From the NCBI GenBank assembly GCA_963754535.1, contig CAVWGG010000006.1, positions 124,001-188,000 of the forward strand: DNA of 64,000 nt, in the 5' to 3' direction. The position numbers were made by a program, and so were the translations under genes. Below the pieces are notes generated by a model that made no database searches, was not told the DNA's origin, and saw only the letters and a program-made list of their open reading frames with translations. Source of the stretch: RPQJ01 sp963754535 (GTDB lineage: Bacteria > Pseudomonadota > Gammaproteobacteria > Steroidobacterales > Steroidobacteraceae). This document shows, one piece after another, positions 59,654 to 64,000 of the stretch. The first letter of the stretch is position 1. Every line of letters starts with the position of its first letter.

Positions 59654-59956
59654 CTATTTGCGGCCGAACAGCGCTTCGAGTTCGGCCTTGGCCTTGTCGG
59701 CCGCGCTCACGGCCTCGGGTCGGTAGGCCGAGGGTGTCGGCCGGAAGTAATCACAGAAATTAGCTGCCTGCTTGTCCTTCACTTCTTCAGCGATGGTCTC
59801 GCGGCAGTGCTTGGCCTTGCCGGTGTCGTAGAACTCGCACATGCGACACACGTGCAATTCAGAGCGGCACGCCCGGCATTCCTCCAGTCGCCGCAGCGGC
59901 AACGAATAGTCCGCCAGCGACGCCCCGCATTTCCAGCAGCGCAATCCATTGTCCAT
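59654..59956 (-). CDS. Small zinc-ribbon protein, unknown function
   Basis: The protein has 100 residues. Cysteine pairs CWKCGASL, CRACRSELHVCRMC and a later CDYFRP suggest two zinc-binding knuckles in the first 70 residues. The rest is helical. It lies 16 bases upstream of the M49-like peptidase gene on the same strand. Confidence 0.75.
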   Translation of the reverse strand: MDNGLRCWKCGASLADYSLPLRRLEECRACRSELHVCRMCEFYDTGKAKHCRETIAEEVKDKQAANFCDYFRPTPSAYRPEAVSAADKAKAELEALFGRK

Positions 59957-59965
59957 CGCCCGGTC

Positions 59966-60514
59966 TCAGGGTTGCGCCGGCGCGGGCGTCTTGACGCGAT
60001 GCAGCCGCATTCCCGCACTGGTGGGCGCCTCGTGGCCGGTGCGGAACTGGAACTCGACGCGCAGTTCGTCCGGGCCGACCACTTCGATGCGCTCGCCGTT
60101 CGCGTGGCGATCGATCGCCGGATCTAACCCGGTGCCGCCCACGAATTCCATGCGGATGTCGCGCGGCGACGAGCTGTCCGCCAGCTTGTACGCAGGCTGA
60201 TTGCCCATCGCGCAGAAGTGGTTCGCCTGCAGGCGATCGTAGGCGAGCGAATACACCGTGATCATTTCGTGAGAGGTGCCGCCGAACTGGCGCTCGAGCA
60301 CCGCGCGCCCGTTGGACGTGATCTCGAACTCGATCGATGCAGGTCCGGTGGCTGGCGCCTCCATCGTGCCTTCCCAGCGGCCGGCGAGGGCCTTCAGCTG
60401 CTCGAATGCGGCGATGTCGAGCGTCTGTGCGGCAGGATCGCCCTGGGCGGCCGGGGCCATCAGGACGGCAACGGCGAAGGCCCGCCAGGCACGCGGAATC
60501 TGCAAGCCGGTCAT
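59966..60514 (-). CDS. Secreted protein of unknown function (DUF1579-like)
   Basis: The protein has 182 residues from ATG 60514, chosen because a GAGG site is well spaced from it; ATG 60520 is alternative. A signal peptide ends near PAAQGDPAAQ. The mature part, FEQLKALAGRWEGTMEAPAT followed by a beta-rich body, is reminiscent of small lipocalin-like DUF1579 proteins. Function is unknown. Confidence 0.65.
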   Translation of the reverse strand: MTGLQIPRAWRAFAVAVLMAPAAQGDPAAQTLDIAAFEQLKALAGRWEGTMEAPATGPASIEFEITSNGRAVLERQFGGTSHEMITVYSLAYDRLQANHFCAMGNQPAYKLADSSSPRDIRMEFVGGTGLDPAIDRHANGERIEVVGPDELRVEFQFRTGHEAPTSAGMRLHRVKTPAPAQP

Positions 60515-60615
60515 GCGCATTCCTCTTCGGATTGCGCCTTAGCTACGCTCCCCTCCCGGCCTTGTCAATCGGCCACGGTCGATTACGCTTGCACCCCCGC
60601 TCCGTGGAATCCGTC

Positions 60616-61152
60616 ATGGCCATCCGCACCGTTCTCCGCATGGGTCACCCGCTGCTGCAACAGGTCGCCGCTCCCGTCGAGCGCTTCGGCACCGCCGAAC
60701 TGCGCGAGCTCGCCGCCGACATGGACGAGACCATGCGGGCGCTGAACGGAGCCGGCATCGCTGCGCCCCAGGTCGGGGTGTCGTTGCGGGTCGTGATATT
60801 CGAGGTCACGCACAATCCGCGCTATCCACAGGCCGAGCCGGTGCCGTACACGGTCCTGGTCAACCCGGCCCTGGATCCGATCGGCGACGAGCACGACGAG
60901 GCCTGGGAAGGGTGCCTGTCGGTGCCGGGCCTGCGGGGCCTGGTCGCGCGCCACACCAACCTGCGTTACCGCGGTTTCGACCTGGAAGGCCGGCCGATCG
61001 ACCGCACCGTGACAGGCTTCCATGCGCGCGTCGTGCAGCACGAGGTGGATCACCTCGACGGCATCCTTTACCCGATGCGCGTCACGGACATGCGCTCGTT
61101 CGGCTTCGAAGACGAACTCTTCCCGGACCGGGGCACCCTGCCGCCGGATTGA
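60616..61152 (+). CDS. def: Peptide deformylase
   Basis: The protein has 178 residues and removes the formyl group from N-terminal methionine of new proteins. All three motifs are present: GAGIAAPQVG, EGCLSVPG (Cys ligand) and QHEVDHLDG (two His ligands and catalytic Glu). It is preceded by an in-frame GTG at 60604 that would add four residues. It is not beside fmt, so it may be a secondary copy. Confidence 0.95.
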   Translation: MAIRTVLRMGHPLLQQVAAPVERFGTAELRELAADMDETMRALNGAGIAAPQVGVSLRVVIFEVTHNPRYPQAEPVPYTVLVNPALDPIGDEHDEAWEGCLSVPGLRGLVARHTNLRYRGFDLEGRPIDRTVTGFHARVVQHEVDHLDGILYPMRVTDMRSFGFEDELFPDRGTLPPD

Positions 61153-61263
61153 CTCGGCCATCCGCAGGACCGGCTGCATTAGGCGCAACGAATTTCGCAT
61201 CTTCCGTATTTATGTGGCGCGGATCGCGGTCGATGCTTGGGCCGTCTCCAACGGAAGATGGCG

Positions 61264-61662
61264 ATGACCCGCACCCTCGAGAACAAACACGTCGAATCGC
61301 TGCGAGCGGCGATGCGCGCGCGGCAGGCCCAGCTGCGCGAAGAGATCCGCCAGGCACTGATCAAGGCCGATTCGGAGCATTACCTGCAGATCGCCGACTC
61401 GGTGCGGGACCTGGAGGACGAATCCTTCGCCGACCTGATCGTGGACGTCGGCCTCGCCGAAATCGATCGCGACCTGGAGGAACTGCGCGCGCTCGACGCA
61501 GCGCTGCTGCGCGTGGCCGACGGCAGTTACGGCGCGTGCGAGGTGTGCGACAAGCCGATCGATCCGAAGCGGCTCGAGATCACGCCGCACGCGCTGCGCT
61601 GCATTGATTGCCAGACGCTGTTCGAGCGCACGCATTTCCAGAAGACGGGCCACACGCTTTGA
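61264..61662 (+). CDS. DksA/TraR-family zinc-finger protein
   Basis: The protein has 132 residues from ATG 61264 (GGAAG site six bases before). A helical first part (about 10-75) is followed by the C4-type zinc finger CEVCDKPIDPKRLEITPHAL and RCIDCQTLFE. DksA-like proteins bind RNA polymerase through the secondary channel. This short member lacks an obvious DksA coiled-coil tip signature, so a role as a canonical DksA is not certain. Confidence 0.85.
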   Translation: MTRTLENKHVESLRAAMRARQAQLREEIRQALIKADSEHYLQIADSVRDLEDESFADLIVDVGLAEIDRDLEELRALDAALLRVADGSYGACEVCDKPIDPKRLEITPHALRCIDCQTLFERTHFQKTGHTL

Positions 61663-61666
61663 GGAA

Positions 61667-62698
61667 CTAAGTCTCGCGCCACGCCGCGTGGTAGTTCTGC
61701 CCGTACTGCATGATCCGCTCCAGCACGGCGTCATAGCCCATGCCGGCAGCAAGCGCCGAAGTGGCGAAGTCCTCGATCTGCGCCAGGTTGGGATTCGCGT
61801 TCGCCTCGAGCACGTACACGCTGCCGTCCGGCCGCAGGCGCAGGTCGATGCGCGCGTATCCGCTGAGCGACAGCGCGCGGTAGATGCGCCGCACCAGCGT
61901 TGCCAGGCGCAGCGGCAGGCCGGGCGGCAGGTCGCGCGCGGGACCCGTGCCGATGCCGTGCCGCTTCTGGTACTTGCGGTCCCACTTCACTTTGCGCGTC
62001 GCGATCGACATGACATCCGGCAGCGTACCGAAATTGAGTTCCCACACCGGGAAGGTCGTGAGCCGCTCATTGCCCATCACGCCGATGTAGAGTTCGCGCC
62101 CTTCGATGTATTCCTCGACCAGCGCGTCCGAATTCGTCTGCTCGTGGATGAATTCGACGCGTTCGCGCAGCTTCTGGCCGTCGTAGACGATCGAAGCCTG
62201 CGAAATGCCGAGCGAGGCGTCCTCGGTGGCCGATTTCACGAACAGCGGAAACTTGAGCTTGCGCGGCTCGACGTAGCGGCGCTTGCGCGGGAGCAGCGCG
62301 TGCCGTGCCGTGGGAATGCGGTGGTAGGCCAGGATCTGCTTCGACAGCACCTTGTCGCGCGAGATCATCATGCCGCGCGGGTTGCAGCCGGTGTACGGCA
62401 GGCGCATGAGTTCGAGGAAGGCCACCACGTACTGGTCGTAGGTGACGATGCCCTGGAACTCCTCGAGCAGGTTGAAGGCGATGTCAGGCTTCCACTCCAT
62501 GATCGTGGAGCGGAGTTCGGCCAGGTTGTCGCCCATGCCGAGCACCTTCACTTCGTGCCCCATCGCCTTCAGCGACGAGGTCACGTCGTATTCGGTGCGC
62601 CACTCGTCGATCTCCTGGATGGAGTAGCCGTCGGTGGATTCGGGGGGCACCAGCGTTTCGTGCACGAGCACGAGCACGCGCAGGGGCTTCTTGGTCAT
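61667..62698 (-). CDS. ATP-grasp ligase (D-Ala-D-Ala ligase / RimK-like)
   Basis: The protein has 343 residues. Core segments are VEEYIEGRELYIGVMGN (about 195-212), RIDLRLRPDGSVYVLEANANPNL (ATP/Mg-binding Asp, Glu and Asn residues, about 285-307) and KFPLFVKSATEDASLGIS. It should join a carboxylate to an amino group with ATP. The substrate is unknown. It is translationally coupled (ATGA) to the preceding zinc peptidase gene. Confidence 0.85.
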   Translation of the reverse strand: MTKKPLRVLVLVHETLVPPESTDGYSIQEIDEWRTEYDVTSSLKAMGHEVKVLGMGDNLAELRSTIMEWKPDIAFNLLEEFQGIVTYDQYVVAFLELMRLPYTGCNPRGMMISRDKVLSKQILAYHRIPTARHALLPRKRRYVEPRKLKFPLFVKSATEDASLGISQASIVYDGQKLRERVEFIHEQTNSDALVEEYIEGRELYIGVMGNERLTTFPVWELNFGTLPDVMSIATRKVKWDRKYQKRHGIGTGPARDLPPGLPLRLATLVRRIYRALSLSGYARIDLRLRPDGSVYVLEANANPNLAQIEDFATSALAAGMGYDAVLERIMQYGQNYHAAWRET

Positions 62699-63732
62699 AG
62701 GGCGTAGTTCTCGCGGTCCCGCAACAGCGTTTCGAGCATGATGCGTTCGAGCATCACGAGCACTTCCCGCTTGGTGTCGCGCTGGTTGTGACTGAGCCGC
62801 AGGTTCATCAGACGTGCGCGCTGTGTCGCTATTTTCAGTACGTGCCGGACCAGGTACGGATGCATTCTCGCACGGCGGATCATCAGGCGCTCGACCTGCG
62901 GCTGGACCTTGCGCAGGAAACGGCCCGCTTGCAGGCCGTGCGGATGGTCCCCGACCGTACCGAAAACCCGCAGCAGGCGGCGATCGTACGTGCGCGCCGT
63001 GTCCAGTTCGTAACGGCGCTGCTTGCGCCGGTAGTGCTCACGCAGCGTGCGGGTGTTCTCGGACAGCGGCTCGATGACTTCGCGGCTCAGGCGCAGCGCA
63101 CGCTTGCCCTGCAGGTTGCGCATCGTCGCATCGACGTAGTCTAGCTTGCGCAGCGCGGGCCAGCCGGCGTACTGGCTGCGCCAGCGCGAGTAGCGTGGCA
63201 GCCAGACGGCGAACGTCTCGGCGAAGTCCTCGGTCGGATGGCTTTGCGCGTACCAGTGGCCGAGGTGCAGCACGAACCTGCGGCTGGCCGGCCGCGGAAA
63301 GTACCGTGAAGGATAGCGACGCGAAGCCTTGCCGAACGTATCGCGCCACGTCTTGCGCCGGCGCAGGCCGAACGCGGTGTCGATCGCGTGCCCGGTCTCG
63401 TGGCGCAGGATGCGCATCAGCCACTTGTCGTTGCCACCCTCCACCTCGTGCATGAAGCGTCGTTCGAGGCGCTGCAGCCGCGGGTGTGCCAGGTAGAAAG
63501 GAATGGCGACACCTGGAATGCCATCCGGTGAGAACCATTCTTCGGACAGCCAGAGGTGCGGTCGGAAAATGATGCCTTTGAGCCGCAGCTCCTCGTAGAG
63601 CCGCTGCACGGCGTCGTCGAGGCCCGATCGCGCCAGGGACAGGCGCAGGTCGCAGAAGCGCATGTCGAGCAGCGCTTCGTCGTCGAGCCGCGTCCACGCC
63701 GGCTCGCGCAACCGCCGCCGACGGGGCTTCAC
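62695..63732 (-). CDS. Putative zinc-binding metallopeptidase
   Basis: The protein has 345 residues from GTG 63732; this start overlaps the upstream stop as GTGA and is preferred over ATG 63768. The zinc site is ILRHETGHAIDTAF (HExxH variant HETGH), and PTEDFAETFAVWLPRYS may supply the third ligand, as in the putative zinc-binding metallo-peptidase family. The C-terminal third is very basic (REHYRRKQRRYELD). No signal peptide is seen, so it is cytoplasmic. Confidence 0.75.
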   Translation of the reverse strand: MKPRRRRLREPAWTRLDDEALLDMRFCDLRLSLARSGLDDAVQRLYEELRLKGIIFRPHLWLSEEWFSPDGIPGVAIPFYLAHPRLQRLERRFMHEVEGGNDKWLMRILRHETGHAIDTAFGLRRRKTWRDTFGKASRRYPSRYFPRPASRRFVLHLGHWYAQSHPTEDFAETFAVWLPRYSRWRSQYAGWPALRKLDYVDATMRNLQGKRALRLSREVIEPLSENTRTLREHYRRKQRRYELDTARTYDRRLLRVFGTVGDHPHGLQAGRFLRKVQPQVERLMIRRARMHPYLVRHVLKIATQRARLMNLRLSHNQRDTKREVLVMLERIMLETLLRDRENYAL

Positions 63733-64000
63733 GCCGACACTCCGCCCGTCGCCAGGCGCGCAATGCATCGCTCTGCCGCAACGTCGAGCTGGTCGCGGCC
63801 CGCGAGCCGGCCGAGCGCGGCCGCGGGTAACGCATCGACACCGTATTGCAGGCCGAACAGCGTGCCGACGAGTCCTGCAACCAGGGCCGTATCGTCACGG
63901 ACGCTGCCCCTTGCTTCTGCCATGGCCGCATCGAAATCCCGGGCGTCGGTGACGATGCGACGCGCGATTGCGAGAGCCTGCAGCACGTCGATGGCGCCGC
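63729..64000 (-). CDS. ADP-ribosylglycohydrolase-like protein, C-terminal part (continues beyond window)
   Basis: The last 90 residues are visible. VRDDTALVAGLVGTLFGLQY followed by GVDALPAAALGRLAGRDQL resembles the C-terminal metal-binding segment (D-D-T plus GA-rich helix) of the DraG/ADP-ribosylglycohydrolase fold. The 5' end lies outside the window. Its TGA overlaps the GTG start of the zinc peptidase gene. Confidence 0.65.
   Translation of the reverse strand, partial: GAIDVLQALAIARRIVTDARDFDAAMAEARGSVRDDTALVAGLVGTLFGLQYGVDALPAAALGRLAGRDQLDVAAERCIARLATGGVSA

Overview
The window is chromosomal DNA of a GC-rich gammaproteobacterium. The evidence is the gene order recA-recX-alaS-csrA-tRNA-Ser-tRNA-Arg, the block bamD / rluD-pgeF ... 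clpB, and the pairing of pncC with recA, all typical of that class. Features such as a DUF3683 FAD/Fe-S protein and a GH17-GT2 fusion suggest a Xanthomonadales/Nevskiales/Steroidobacterales-like lineage. The lineage is an inference; no marker here proves it. There are no phage genes, insertion sequences or CRISPR arrays.

Region by region. (1) 1-2082: the 3' end of a POT-family peptide transporter, a deleted remnant of a metallo-beta-lactamase-fold hydrolase, and an alpha/beta hydrolase. (2) 2056-14334: a self-contained selenocysteine island. It holds a cysteine desulfurase, fdhD, a three-subunit formate dehydrogenase (alpha subunit with an in-frame UGA-Sec codon and a SECIS hairpin), fdhE, selA, selB, the tRNA-Sec gene and selD. 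(3) 14355-20509, mostly minus strand: tRNA-Arg, tRNA-Ser, csrA, alaS, recX, recA (with a candidate LexA box), thpR and pncC. (4) 20601-25000: a tandem pair of small periplasmic paralogues, a DUF4136 lipoprotein, another lipoprotein and a large acyl-CoA dehydrogenase. (5) 25047-34152: mutS, a winged-helix regulator and a tripartite RND efflux operon. (6) 34153-43763: a small gene-poor gap, then a minus-strand housekeeping run (hydrolase, aspS, DUF502, fmdB-like, clpB, ZIP transporter, pgeF, rluD). Two of these, DUF502 and clpB, carry single-base frameshifts. (7) 43821-54094, plus strand: BamD fused to an outer-membrane beta-barrel, a GH17-GT2 glucan synthase, a 1326-residue FAD/Fe-S oxidoreductase and a membrane glycerophosphodiesterase. 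(8) 54123-64000: small envelope and unknown proteins, pirin, an M49-like peptidase, peptide deformylase, a DksA-type zinc-finger protein, and a three-gene cassette (ADP-ribosylglycohydrolase, zinc peptidase, ATP-grasp ligase) cut by the window end.

The most unusual observation is the single open frame joining the essential assembly lipoprotein BamD to a complete C-terminal beta-barrel of about 190 residues. If it is not an assembly artefact, this BAM component would be anchored in the outer membrane by both a lipid and its own barrel. The selenium island is a well-understood system, but it is unusually compact, with decoding machinery and client enzyme contiguous. The two frameshifts in otherwise conserved genes mean base-level accuracy should be kept in mind when judging the fusion and the remnants.
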